From contig CAYSNP010000012.1 in the NCBI GenBank assembly GCA_964432485.1, positions 1 to 49,181 of the forward strand: a stretch of DNA of 49,181 bases. The letters run 5' to 3'. The stretch's first letter is position 1, and the number at the start of each line of letters is the position of its first letter. Positions 36,506 to 45,024 of the stretch are shown in pieces. The position numbers and the translations under genes are program-made. The stretch is from CAYSNP01 sp964432485 (GTDB lineage: Bacteria; Bacillota; Clostridia; Christensenellales; DTU072). The notes under the pieces are model-generated. The model was not told the DNA's origin. It did no database searches and was given only the letters and a program-made list of their open reading frames with translations.

Positions 36506-37192
36506 ATGAAAGTTTTTGCTATAAGCGATTTTCATTTATCTACAGTTGCCCCCAAACCTATGGATATATTTGGGGGTGCTTGGGAAGGTCATTGGGAAAA
36601 GATACTTGCCAACTCTCAAAAAGCAATTGGCAGTGAAGATTTGCTGCTTATTGCAGGCGATATTTCTTGGGCTATGAATTTGGCAGAAGCGCAAGCAGAC
36701 CTTAGTAAAGTAGCCCTTTTGCCCGGTAGCAAAGTGATAATCAGGGGCAACCATGACTATTGGTGGTCAAGCTATGCTCAAGTGGTGGCGGCCTTGCCGC
36801 AAAATATCTTTGCTTTGCAAAATAATGCATTTAAGTTTGGCAGCATTATAGTTTGCGGCTCTAGAGGGTGGGGCGAAAAAGACACCCCGCAAGATAAGAA
36901 AATCTATGAGCGTGAACTTATCCGTATGCGCTTATCCTTACAAGAAGGCAGCAAATTAAGAGAGCAGGGCGACAAATTGATAGCCCTAATACATTATCCT
37001 CCCTTTGAGGACAAGGACCAACCGTCTCCTTTTACCCAATTATTTGCCGAGTTTGAAGTATCCGCTGTTGTATATGGGCATTTACACGGATTGGCAAATA
37101 AAGTTGCTGCCCCTACTTGTTTAGATGGCATAAGGTACTACCTTACAAGCTGCGATATATTAAATAATATCCCCATTGAAGTGATATTTTAG
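36506..37192 (+). CDS. Metallophosphoesterase (calcineurin-like phosphohydrolase)
   Basis: Predicted dinuclear-metal phosphohydrolase of 228 residues similar to the small COG1768-type proteins. The ligands are all visible: D8 and H10 in ISDFHL, GD in IAGDISWAMN, the catalytic NH in IRGNHDYWW, H in ALIHYPPF, and GHLHG near the C-terminus. No membrane segment or signal peptide. Substrate unknown. The upstream ATG at 36498 is out of use because it meets a stop after two codons. The start at 36506 has no ribosome site but stands exactly where the predicted promoter would initiate. Confidence 0.9.
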   Translation: MKVFAISDFHLSTVAPKPMDIFGGAWEGHWEKILANSQKAIGSEDLLLIAGDISWAMNLAEAQADLSKVALLPGSKVIIRGNHDYWWSSYAQVVAALPQNIFALQNNAFKFGSIIVCGSRGWGEKDTPQDKKIYERELIRMRLSLQEGSKLREQGDKLIALIHYPPFEDKDQPSPFTQLFAEFEVSAVVYGHLHGLANKVAAPTCLDGIRYYLTSCDILNNIPIEVIF

Positions 37193-37349
37193 TCTAGCTT
37201 TTTGCTAACACATTCTTCAAATAACTAACTTTATCAAAATTGCTTTATTTGCGAACACTTGTCCTAAAATTGCTTATTTTTTAGCTTTTAGGGGTTATCT
37301 TTCCCAAAATAATGACGAAATTCTTATAAAATTACCATTAATTTTTAAG

Positions 37350-37376
37350 CAAGTGGTTGATTGTGGTTAAAAGTGT
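37350..37376 (+). promoter_or_regulatory. MraZ-box triplet (operator of the dcw cluster)
   Basis: Three 7-mers at exact 10-bp spacing: CAAGTGG (37350-37356), ATTGTGG (37360-37366) and AAAGTGT (37370-37376). The GTGG/GTGT cores in 3-bp-spaced boxes fit the known MraZ recognition rule of GTG-containing direct repeats, such as AAAGTG[TG] with 3-bp spacers. They overlap the promoter, so MraZ would control its own operon. Confidence 0.65.
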
Positions 37377-37384
37377 GCTATAAT
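37357..37384 (+). promoter_or_regulatory. Promoter of the dcw cluster (mraZ)
   Basis: TTGATT (37357-37362), 16-bp spacer and perfect TATAAT (37379-37384) with extended TG at 37376-37377. Start near 37391. AGGGG (37400-37404) lies 8 nt before the ATG. The hexamers are interleaved with the MraZ boxes. Confidence 0.72.
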
Positions 37385-37412
37385 CAAGATAAGAATTATA
37401 GGGGTTGCTGCA

Positions 37413-37844
37413 ATGTTTTTAGGTACATATAACTATAAGTTAGACGACAAAAATAGAATTAGAATACCTGCCAAGTTTCGCATTGAGTTGACAGATACTT
37501 TTTTTATATTGCCAGGAGCTAACAATTGTTTGTATGTAATGGACGAAATAATTGTAGGTGAGCTGCTGCAAAAGTTAGAAAGTATTCCATTATCGGATAC
37601 GGAAGCGCAAAAAGCTAAAAGCAACTTTTTAGCGGCAATTTGCAGTCCCGAAGTAGATGCTCAAGGCAGATTCGTTTTGCCTTTAGGGCTTAAAAGTTAT
37701 GCTGAGATAGAAAAAGGTGTTTACTTTGTAGGTTCGATGGATAAGATAGAGATTTGGGCTCAAGAGGCATATGAGCAAAAGAATATCTTTGGCAAGACCA
37801 GCTTTGAAGAAAGTATGTCTATCTTTAAAGGTTATGGCTTATAA
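37413..37844 (+). CDS. mraZ: Transcriptional regulator MraZ
   Basis: DNA-binding protein of 143 residues with two SpoVT-AbrB-like folds, each carrying the DxxxR signature: LDDKNRIRIPAKFR near the N-terminus and VDAQGRFVLPLGLK in the second half. It is the first gene of the dcw cluster, its usual place, and is expected to bind the box triplet over its own promoter as a ring-shaped oligomer. It precedes rsmH by 2 bp. Confidence 0.96.
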   Translation: MFLGTYNYKLDDKNRIRIPAKFRIELTDTFFILPGANNCLYVMDEIIVGELLQKLESIPLSDTEAQKAKSNFLAAICSPEVDAQGRFVLPLGLKSYAEIEKGVYFVGSMDKIEIWAQEAYEQKNIFGKTSFEESMSIFKGYGL

Positions 37845-37846
37845 CA

Positions 37847-38785
37847 ATGGAATATAAACATATTCCTGTACTGTATAACGAAGTAATAAAAACGCTTAAT
37901 ATAAAACCTGACGGTATTTATTTTGATGCTACATTAGGCGGAGGAGGTCACAGTGAAGGCATACTTAAGTCTATTGATAAAGGGCATCTGTATGCAACCG
38001 ATAAAGATAAAGACGCGATAGCAGCGGCTTTATCCGGACTGCAAGCATACAAGGGCAAGTTTAGTTTTTTTCATTGCGATTTCAAACAAGCCCTTACAAA
38101 ATTTGATGCACAACTAAATGGTATTATTGTAGATTTGGGGGTAAGCAGCTACCAAATCGACACTCCCGAACGGGGTTTTAGCTATATTGCTGATGCACCG
38201 CTCGATATGCGAATGAATGCCGCAAGCGGTATAAGTGCATACGAAGTAGTTAATACTTATCCGCAAGACAAACTTGTCCGCGTACTTAAAGAATATGGCG
38301 AGGAACGCTTTGCTACTACTATTGCTCGCACTATTGTTGAGAAAAGAAAAGTAAAACCTATAGAGCGCACTTTGGAGTTGTCTAACCTAATAGCGCAATG
38401 CTATCCTGCCAAATATAGGTTTTCATCCGGCAATCCTGCCAAGCAATCGTTTCAAGCGATAAGGATAGAGGTTAATCAGGAGCTGGAAGGGTTGGAGCAA
38501 TTTCTATATGATTGCGTAGCTCGGCTAAAGGTAGGGGGCAGGCTGTGCGTTATTAGCTTCCACTCGTTAGAGGATAGGATTGTAAAGAAAGCATTTAACT
38601 ATTTGGAGGCAGATTGCATTTGCGACAAAAAAGCACCGATATGCGTATGTAATAAAGTAAAGGAAGTGGTAAACCTTTATAAAAGACCTTTAGTACCAAG
38701 TAAAAAGGAGGCGGCAGACAACAAAAGAGCGCAAAGCGCAAAATTACGGGCAGTAGAAAAGCTGAAAGCAACTGCTAAAGATTAA
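37847..38785 (+). CDS. rsmH: 16S rRNA (cytosine(1402)-N4)-methyltransferase
   Basis: Methylates N4 of C1402 in 16S rRNA using S-adenosylmethionine. The N-terminus HIPVLYNEV, the SAM loop DATLGGGGHSEG and the later LGVSSYQIDTPERGFS, ADAPLDMRM and CVISFHSLEDRIVK match RsmH (MraW). 312 residues is the usual size. It begins 2 bp after mraZ, with an AAAGG-type site within the end of mraZ. Its role in the cluster is historical linkage rather than wall synthesis. Confidence 0.97.
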   Translation: MEYKHIPVLYNEVIKTLNIKPDGIYFDATLGGGGHSEGILKSIDKGHLYATDKDKDAIAAALSGLQAYKGKFSFFHCDFKQALTKFDAQLNGIIVDLGVSSYQIDTPERGFSYIADAPLDMRMNAASGISAYEVVNTYPQDKLVRVLKEYGEERFATTIARTIVEKRKVKPIERTLELSNLIAQCYPAKYRFSSGNPAKQSFQAIRIEVNQELEGLEQFLYDCVARLKVGGRLCVISFHSLEDRIVKKAFNYLEADCICDKKAPICVCNKVKEVVNLYKRPLVPSKKEAADNKRAQSAKLRAVEKLKATAKD

Positions 38786-38811
38786 GTCTTTACAAGACAA
38801 GGAGGTACATT

Positions 38812-39372
38812 ATGAACGCCTTAAAATATAAAAATAAGGAAGCCGAAAATAAAGAAAGAAAATTAACCGGATACGACCTCTTTATGCAAAAAAAATATGG
38901 AGATTATTTAGCAAAAAATACAGTTCAGGATACTAAAGATAACACTTTAGAATGCCAAAATGCAAAAAAAATAGCAAAAAGCATACGAGAGAAAATTAAG
39001 AATATGTCTTTGAGGGTGGATAGCAACTCCTATAAAGAAGAGCTGATTACTAAACTAAAAAGCACAAGCGATGCCCCCTCTTATTGCCAGCAGAATATAG
39101 CAGAGGAGAAAGCCGCAAAAAGTAAAAAACAAAATGGCAAAAAGTTAAGCAAGGCAGGTAAAATTTTTATATTGGTATATGTAATTATTACTATCTCATT
39201 GGCATCTACTTTATTATGGGTAAACATGGATGGAAGGACTGTACTTGATGCCAATGCCAGCGCAAGCTCGGCTTACCAGCGGACCGAAAATATTGCGCCA
39301 CTGGCACAACACGAGGAGGCGGAGCGTACTAACTGGTTTGACCGTTTATGCGATTCCCTAAATAAAACTTAG
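38812..39372 (+). CDS. Membrane protein in the FtsL position of the dcw cluster
   Basis: At 186 residues it has a long, Lys/Glu-rich cytoplasmic part (about 1-116), one membrane helix (about 117-137) and a short outer tail (about 50 residues). Its place between rsmH and the class B PBP is that of ftsL. True FtsL has a short inner tail and an outer leucine-zipper coiled coil; here the coiled-coil region is missing and the helical charged part is inside. It may be a divergent FtsL/DivIC-like factor or an unrelated division membrane protein. AAGGAGG precedes the ATG by about 7 nt, an ideal site. Its reading frame is the same as that of the following PBP gene. Confidence 0.75.
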   Translation: MNALKYKNKEAENKERKLTGYDLFMQKKYGDYLAKNTVQDTKDNTLECQNAKKIAKSIREKIKNMSLRVDSNSYKEELITKLKSTSDAPSYCQQNIAEEKAAKSKKQNGKKLSKAGKIFILVYVIITISLASTLLWVNMDGRTVLDANASASSAYQRTENIAPLAQHEEAERTNWFDRLCDSLNKT

Positions 39373-39420
39373 GGGGAAGCGCCTATCAAATACACCAATT
39401 ATAAACTAAGGAAAAGGTTA

Positions 39421-41277
39421 TTGACACTAGCGATGTTAATAGCCTTTTTGTTTACAGTCGTTTTATGTAAACTAATTTATATAGAGGTGATAGATAGCAG
39501 CAGACTGCAATCTCTTGCCTTAGACCAATGGACGAGGGAAGTCCCTTTGCGGGCAGAAAGAGGAAAAATCTTTGACCGCAACGGAGTAGTGCTTGCTGAT
39601 TCTGCAACTTCGTATACCGTATTTGTAAGACCGGTAAGCGTAAAGGATAAAGCGCATACAGCTAAGGTGCTTAGCTCCGTTTTAGTGCTAGATGAGCAAA
39701 AGCTGCTGGAAAAAATGCGTTCCAAAGTTTCGGAAATTACTGTAGCTAAACAAATTGACAAAAAAACAATGCTGAATATTGTATCTAAAAAAGTGAGCGG
39801 CGTATATTTTTCTCAAAATATAAAGCGAGTATATCCCTATGGTGATTTTCTTTCGCAGATTTTGGGATTTGTAAATATAGACGGACAGGGGCAGGCAGGA
39901 TTGGAAAATTACTACAATTACTATCTTTCGGGCAAAGATGGGGATATCTTAACGCAAACAGATTTGGTCGGCAGGCAATTAAGCGGCAATTATACGCTGT
40001 TTAATTCCGGCGTTGCGGGCAGCAATATTAGCTTGACAATTGACTATGTAATACAAAGCATTGCCGAAAATGCTGTTAAATCAGCATATGAGCGATACTT
40101 ACCGCTAAGCTCCAGTTGTATAATTATGAATCCCAAAAGTGGTGAAATCTACGCTATGGCGCAACGCCCATCCATAGACTTAAACAATATACCAAGAGAT
40201 AATATACCTGAGCTTTTTGCCAATTCTAAAAGTTTTATTATAAGCAATGTCTTTGAGCCCGGCTCTACCTTTAAGATATTGACTACCGCTTTAGCACTAG
40301 ATTACGGTGTAATTGACCGAAATTATTCTTATTATTGTCCGGGATATAAAATAGTGGACGGTAAAAAGATTAAGTGTTGGCGCACCAGAGGGCATGGCAG
40401 CCATACCTTTGACGAAGGCGTACAGCATAGCTGTAATGTGCTTTTTATGGAAATGGCATTGCGGCTGGGTGTAGCGCGTTTTTATGAAGGAATAGAGAAG
40501 TTTAATTTAGAACGAAAGACAGGTATAGATATGAGCGGAGAAGCATCGGGCTTGATACTGCCGCAAGACACGGTAAAGAATGTGGATTTAGCGCGAATGG
40601 GCTTTGGGCAAGCTATTGCGGTTACTCCAATAGAGTTGCTGGCTGCTTCCAGTGCAACTATAAACGGAGGGGTTAATGTTACTCCGTACCTGCTAAAGTC
40701 AGTAGAAGATGTATTTGGCAACTCAATTTACACTTCATCTGTTACGACAGGGAACAGGGCAATCTCAGAACAAACTAGTGCGCTAATGAGAGATATTTTA
40801 GAGCAAGCTGTATCTTTAGGTAGCGGTAAAAATGCTTACATATCCGGCTACAAGATTGGCGGCAAGACAGGCACAGCGCAAAAATATGAAAACGGTGTGA
40901 TTGCCCGAGGCAAATATGTATCTACTTTTATAGGCTTCGCGCCTGCCGACGACCCGGAATATATTGTGCTTATGACGGTAGACGAGCCAAAAGGCGGGCT
41001 ATATTACGGCAGCATGGTTGCCGCTCCCTATGTTAAAGATATATTTGCCAATATATTTGAATATATTGGATTAAAGCCGCAAACTAAAGAGCCTGTAAAA
41101 AGTTTTGCTATGCCCAATTTAGTTGGACTCAATTATTCGCAAGCTAAAGCAAAATTATATAATTTGAAACTTTACCATGAAACGGTAGGAGAGGGGACAC
41201 AGGTAGTTTCCCAAATCCCCGTAGAAGGCGCTTGGATAACAGAAAACACAGTAGTGTTGCTGGATTTTGGAGAGTAA
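39421..41277 (+). CDS. Class B penicillin-binding protein with PASTA domain (PBP2B/SpoVD type)
   Basis: Peptidoglycan transpeptidase for division or the spore cortex. After an N-terminal membrane helix it has the PBP dimer domain (LRAERGKIFDRNGVVLA), then the active-site S282 in GSTFK, S337 in SCN and KTG at 482-484, and a single C-terminal PASTA domain (about 560-618). It is a 618-residue protein if begun at the TTG at 39421, which has AAGGA 8 nt upstream. The frame is also open back to 39373 and encodes a basic N-tail (IKYTNYKLRKRL) with no normal start codon, so the true start may be an AUC at 39385. The PASTA domain favours SpoVD or PBP2x-like function. It lies in the usual ftsI position. 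Confidence 0.93.
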   Translation: MTLAMLIAFLFTVVLCKLIYIEVIDSSRLQSLALDQWTREVPLRAERGKIFDRNGVVLADSATSYTVFVRPVSVKDKAHTAKVLSSVLVLDEQKLLEKMRSKVSEITVAKQIDKKTMLNIVSKKVSGVYFSQNIKRVYPYGDFLSQILGFVNIDGQGQAGLENYYNYYLSGKDGDILTQTDLVGRQLSGNYTLFNSGVAGSNISLTIDYVIQSIAENAVKSAYERYLPLSSSCIIMNPKSGEIYAMAQRPSIDLNNIPRDNIPELFANSKSFIISNVFEPGSTFKILTTALALDYGVIDRNYSYYCPGYKIVDGKKIKCWRTRGHGSHTFDEGVQHSCNVLFMEMALRLGVARFYEGIEKFNLERKTGIDMSGEASGLILPQDTVKNVDLARMGFGQAIAVTPIELLAASSATINGGVNVTPYLLKSVEDVFGNSIYTSSVTTGNRAISEQTSALMRDILEQAVSLGSGKNAYISGYKIGGKTGTAQKYENGVIARGKYVSTFIGFAPADDPEYIVLMTVDEPKGGLYYGSMVAAPYVKDIFANIFEYIGLKPQTKEPVKSFAMPNLVGLNYSQAKAKLYNLKLYHETVGEGTQVVSQIPVEGAWITENTVVLLDFGE

Positions 41278-41278
41278 A

Positions 41279-42700
41279 ATGAAGCTGAAAGACTTATTGA
41301 GGAATGTAGCTGCAGTTTGGACGGAAAAAGATATTGATATTACGGGAATTGCTATAGATAGCAAGAAGGTAAAGGCGGGCTATTTATATATAGCGCAAAA
41401 AGGAAGGGTATATGATGGGTATAACTACATAAGCGAGGCGCTTGGTAATGGAGCTGCGGCAGTTTTAGCCGAAAAGCTATATGATGCGGACACGATTCTT
41501 GTTCATGATACCAGAAGAGCTTATGCGCAAGTTAGTGCCAATTTTTATAACAATCCGGAAAAGCGGCTAAAACTGATAGCAGTAATTGGGACTAACGGAA
41601 AAACGACTACAACCCATATCTTAGCGCATATCTTAAACTTTAGCGGTATAAAGTGCGCAACTATCGGCACTTTAGGGTTTAGGATTGAAGGGAGCGAAAA
41701 GGACTGCTTGCTTACTACGCCCGACCCGATTGTGCTAAGTTCTTGCTTGGCAGAATGTGTAGAAAAAGGTATACAAGTCGTGATAATGGAAGTGTCTGCT
41801 CACGCCATATATTTCAAAAAGGTAAGCGCCTTAAAGTTTGATATAGGTTTGTTTACCAATTTATCACAAGACCATTTAGATTTTTTTGAAGACTTGCCAA
41901 AATATATCAATGTTAAGAAGTCGTTTTTTGACCGCAAAAATGTAGAGTTTAGCATTGTCAATGCCGATGACAAATTAGGGCAAGAGATTTTGAAAGATTC
42001 TAGTATACTAAAAGCATCCTATGCAATAGCCGCTCCTTCTGATGTTTTTGCAATAGATATAGAGCAGGATAGGACAGGCTCAAGATTCACCCTTAATGCC
42101 TTTGATATAGTAAGCGAAGTATATTTACCTTTGCCGGGGGTCTACAATATTTACAACACTCTTGCGGCAATTGCCGCAGCTATTGCGCTTGCAGTACCTA
42201 TAGATATTATCAAGTGCGCATTGTGCACGCTAATGCCTCCTGAAGGCAGATTCAATGTAATTAATACAGATAAAATGGTAATAATCGATTACGCTCATAC
42301 GCCTGACGGACTGGAGAACTTGCTTAAAGCGGCAGCAATGCTCAAAAAGAAAAAGCTAATTACGGTTTTTGGCTGTGGAGGCAACAGAGATAGTGCAAAA
42401 CGACCTATTATGGGCGCAATTTCGCAAAAATACAGCGATTTGGTTATTTTAACTTCTGATAATCCCAGGCTGGAAGAGCCGACAGATATAATTGCAGATA
42501 TTGCAGTTGGTATGCAAGAGGGCTATATTAGCGAGCCTGACAGAGCAAAAGCTATAAAAATGGCACTGATGCTGGCAAAAGAGGATGATATTGTAGTGAT
42601 TGCCGGGAAAGGGGCAGAGCGCTATTTGGATATAAAAGGAGAAAAGATACCTTATTCTGATATGGATGAGGTGCATAAATATTTAGGAGAGCAAAAGTGA
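41279..42700 (+). CDS. murE: UDP-N-acetylmuramoyl-L-alanyl-D-glutamate--2,6-diaminopimelate ligase
   Basis: Adds the third amino acid of the wall peptide, with ATP. The ATPase loop GTNGKTTTT is near residue 105, TTPDP follows, and the amino-acid specificity motif DNPR (394-397) predicts meso-diaminopimelate, so the wall is of the DAP type. The frame opens from a TTG at 41267, but the ATG at 41279, 6 nt after GGAG, is preferred and gives 473 residues. It directly follows the PBP gene and shares the GTGA overlap with mraY. No murF follows it, unlike most dcw clusters. Confidence 0.95.
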   Translation: MKLKDLLRNVAAVWTEKDIDITGIAIDSKKVKAGYLYIAQKGRVYDGYNYISEALGNGAAAVLAEKLYDADTILVHDTRRAYAQVSANFYNNPEKRLKLIAVIGTNGKTTTTHILAHILNFSGIKCATIGTLGFRIEGSEKDCLLTTPDPIVLSSCLAECVEKGIQVVIMEVSAHAIYFKKVSALKFDIGLFTNLSQDHLDFFEDLPKYINVKKSFFDRKNVEFSIVNADDKLGQEILKDSSILKASYAIAAPSDVFAIDIEQDRTGSRFTLNAFDIVSEVYLPLPGVYNIYNTLAAIAAAIALAVPIDIIKCALCTLMPPEGRFNVINTDKMVIIDYAHTPDGLENLLKAAAMLKKKKLITVFGCGGNRDSAKRPIMGAISQKYSDLVILTSDNPRLEEPTDIIADIAVGMQEGYISEPDRAKAIKMALMLAKEDDIVVIAGKGAERYLDIKGEKIPYSDMDEVHKYLGEQK

Positions 42701-43701
42701 ATAGTGCTGTAATGATGTCTTTGGTTTCTATGCTTGTTGCATTTGCAATAGGGATGCTGATTGCCCCTTTAATTATAAAATTCCTTCAATCTCATAATAG
42801 CGTACAGGTAATCCTGCACTATGTGCAACAGCATAAGGACAAAACTAACACCCCTACAATGGGCGGCATTATCTTTGTGCTAGCAACGATAATAACAACT
42901 TTAATATTTAGCGGTTTTACTTTTCGTTTTGCGCTAAGCGCTCTTGTAATCTTTTTTTCTTATGGAGTACTGGGCTTTTTAGACGATTTTATAAAAATTG
43001 GGCTAAAGCGCAACAAGGGGCTAAGGGCTTATCAAAAAATTATTTCGCAATTTTTAATAGCGCTAATTGCAAGCTATTTTGCTTATCGCAATCTATATAT
43101 TGGGAGCGAAATTAATATTCCGATTCTTCATATTACTTTTAATTTGCGCTGGTGGTATATACCATTTTCTATGTTTGTATATATTGCTATGACCAATGCG
43201 GTAAACTTAACAGACGGACTGGACGGATTGGCAGGCTCGGTTTCTTTGATTTACTTGACTGTATTTTTGATATTGACAATCGTTATCTTTTGCAATGCCG
43301 AGTATTTGGGCAATACCTTTTATGCACTTGAGCTAAAATCCTTATCAATTTTTATTGCCGCATTAATAGGGAGTTTGCTTGCGTTTTTATGGTTTAATTC
43401 TTATAAGGCAAAAATAATAATGGGAGATACCGGGGCGCTAGCGCTTGGCGGCGCTTGTTCAAGCGTAGCTATATTTATAAAACATCCTTTGTTAATATTG
43501 TTTGCAGGAGCAATGTTTGTTCTTTCTTGCATATCGGTGATTGTGCAAGTGCTTTATTTTAAGCGCACTAGAAAAAGAATTTTTTTAATGAGTCCTTTTC
43601 ATCATCATTTAGAGCTAAAAGGAATACACGAGACAAAAATAGTTGCATATTATTGCATACTTACAGCTATAGGAGGGCTAATTGCATTAATTCTTGTGTG
43701 A
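42697..43701 (+). CDS. mraY: Phospho-N-acetylmuramoyl-pentapeptide-transferase
   Basis: Integral membrane enzyme making lipid I from UDP-MurNAc-pentapeptide and undecaprenyl phosphate. About ten membrane helices; the family motifs TPTMGGI, the Mg-binding FLDDFIK, NAVNLTDGLDGLA and the FHHHLELKG histidine triplet are all present. 334 residues is standard. GTG start overlapping the murE stop, with AGGAGA 6 nt upstream. Confidence 0.97.
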   Translation: MNSAVMMSLVSMLVAFAIGMLIAPLIIKFLQSHNSVQVILHYVQQHKDKTNTPTMGGIIFVLATIITTLIFSGFTFRFALSALVIFFSYGVLGFLDDFIKIGLKRNKGLRAYQKIISQFLIALIASYFAYRNLYIGSEINIPILHITFNLRWWYIPFSMFVYIAMTNAVNLTDGLDGLAGSVSLIYLTVFLILTIVIFCNAEYLGNTFYALELKSLSIFIAALIGSLLAFLWFNSYKAKIIMGDTGALALGGACSSVAIFIKHPLLILFAGAMFVLSCISVIVQVLYFKRTRKRIFLMSPFHHHLELKGIHETKIVAYYCILTAIGGLIALILV

Positions 43702-43710
43702 GGTGACTTT

Positions 43711-45024
43711 ATGATAAAAAGCGGTATGAAAGTGCTAATGGTAGGACTAAAATCCAGCGGGGTTTCTGCCACTGCCTTGTTGGAACAATTGGGAGCAGAA
43801 GTTAAGATTTACGATGATGACGAAAGGGCTGTGCTTAACGGTAAGCAAAACTTGTTAGAGCAAAGCCTGGAGTACATATTTGAAGGGATAGAATTGGTGG
43901 TGTTGTCTCCTTCTATACCTATTTGGCATAAAATTGTAAAATATGCACAGGAAAAAAATATCAAAATTGTCAGCGAGCTAGCTTTAGGGCTTTGCTATCT
44001 AAGTTGCAAAAAAATAATAGTTACAGGCACTAACGGTAAAACTACGGTAGTAGAAATGATCAATACGCTGCTGGGCTATGCAGGGTATGCAAGCAGGACA
44101 ATGGGTAATATAGGCTATCCCATAACCCAAGTAGTAGTTGACAATACCCCTTTGGATTATGCAGTTATTGAAGCTAGCAGCTTTCAGCTAGAATTTGCTA
44201 AAGATGTTAAGGCAAATATAGCTTTGCTTACCAATATGTCGCCCGACCATATGGATAGGTATGAGCATTTTAATGACTATGTAAATGTAAAGTTTAATAT
44301 CTTTTCAGGACAAACAAGCAAAGATTTTGCTCTTATCAATTTTGATGACTATATGTTAAAAGCCAGGGCAAAAGAGCTGACAGCTAAAGTTATAGGGGTA
44401 AAAAGCGAGGGCGGCAAAAGTCCTGTGCATATTAAGAACAGTTATTATTACATAAAGGATAGGGCGCTTGCACCCTTGCGCTCAAGCAAGATTAAAGGGC
44501 GTTTTAATCATCAAAACTTACTGATGGCATTAAATGTAGGGCATATTTTAAGGATTGATATTGAGCAAATGCTTAATTTGATAAAGAATTTCAAACTTTC
44601 TGCTCATAGGTTAGAATATGTATGTACTTTGCACGGAAAGAATTACTACAACGATTCCAAAGGCACAAATATCGATGCTTGCAAAAATGCTGTTGATGCT
44701 CTTGAAGGGCATATTGGGCTGATAATGGGCGGCAGCGATAAAAACGAAGATTTTTGCACCTTTTTTGATAAAGTATCAGATACAGTTAGCTTTGTTTGCG
44801 TAACAGGAAGCAATGCCGACAAGATATATGCATCTGCCCTTAAAATGGGATTCTTGAAAATAAAAAAGTTTTCTAACCTAAAAGAGGCTATTTTATTCTT
44901 ATCTCAAATAAACTATATTGATAACATATTATTTTCTCCTGCCTGCGCCAGCTTTGACCGCTACACTAACTATATAGAGCGAGGCAATAAGTTTAAGGAA
45001 TTAATATATGAGATTGAAGTATAG
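43711..45024 (+). CDS. murD: UDP-N-acetylmuramoylalanine--D-glutamate ligase
   Basis: Adds D-glutamate to UDP-MurNAc-L-Ala. An N-terminal Rossmann domain (VLMVGLKSSGVSA), the ATP loop GTNGKTTVVEM, the TNMSPDHMDRY segment and the C-terminal NDSKGTNIDA and GGSDKNEDF motifs are seen. 437 residues is normal. It is 9 bp after mraY and overlaps ftsW by 17 bp, so it is coupled to both. Confidence 0.96.
   Translation: MIKSGMKVLMVGLKSSGVSATALLEQLGAEVKIYDDDERAVLNGKQNLLEQSLEYIFEGIELVVLSPSIPIWHKIVKYAQEKNIKIVSELALGLCYLSCKKIIVTGTNGKTTVVEMINTLLGYAGYASRTMGNIGYPITQVVVDNTPLDYAVIEASSFQLEFAKDVKANIALLTNMSPDHMDRYEHFNDYVNVKFNIFSGQTSKDFALINFDDYMLKARAKELTAKVIGVKSEGGKSPVHIKNSYYYIKDRALAPLRSSKIKGRFNHQNLLMALNVGHILRIDIEQMLNLIKNFKLSAHRLEYVCTLHGKNYYNDSKGTNIDACKNAVDALEGHIGLIMGGSDKNEDFCTFFDKVSDTVSFVCVTGSNADKIYASALKMGFLKIKKFSNLKEAILFLSQINYIDNILFSPACASFDRYTNYIERGNKFKELIYEIEV

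Noticed and set aside
37236..37279. Two copies of AAAATTGCTT(T)ATTT about 30 bp apart upstream of mraZ
   Set aside because: Short, AT-rich and imperfect; more than 70 bp from the promoter with no supporting signal.
39370..39372. TAG as a recoded (readthrough) codon joining the FtsL-position gene to the PBP
   Set aside because: TAG is used as a normal stop elsewhere (lacZ, coaE, ysxC) and the membrane topology of a fusion would be abnormal; kept only as a minor alternative in the start-codon finding.
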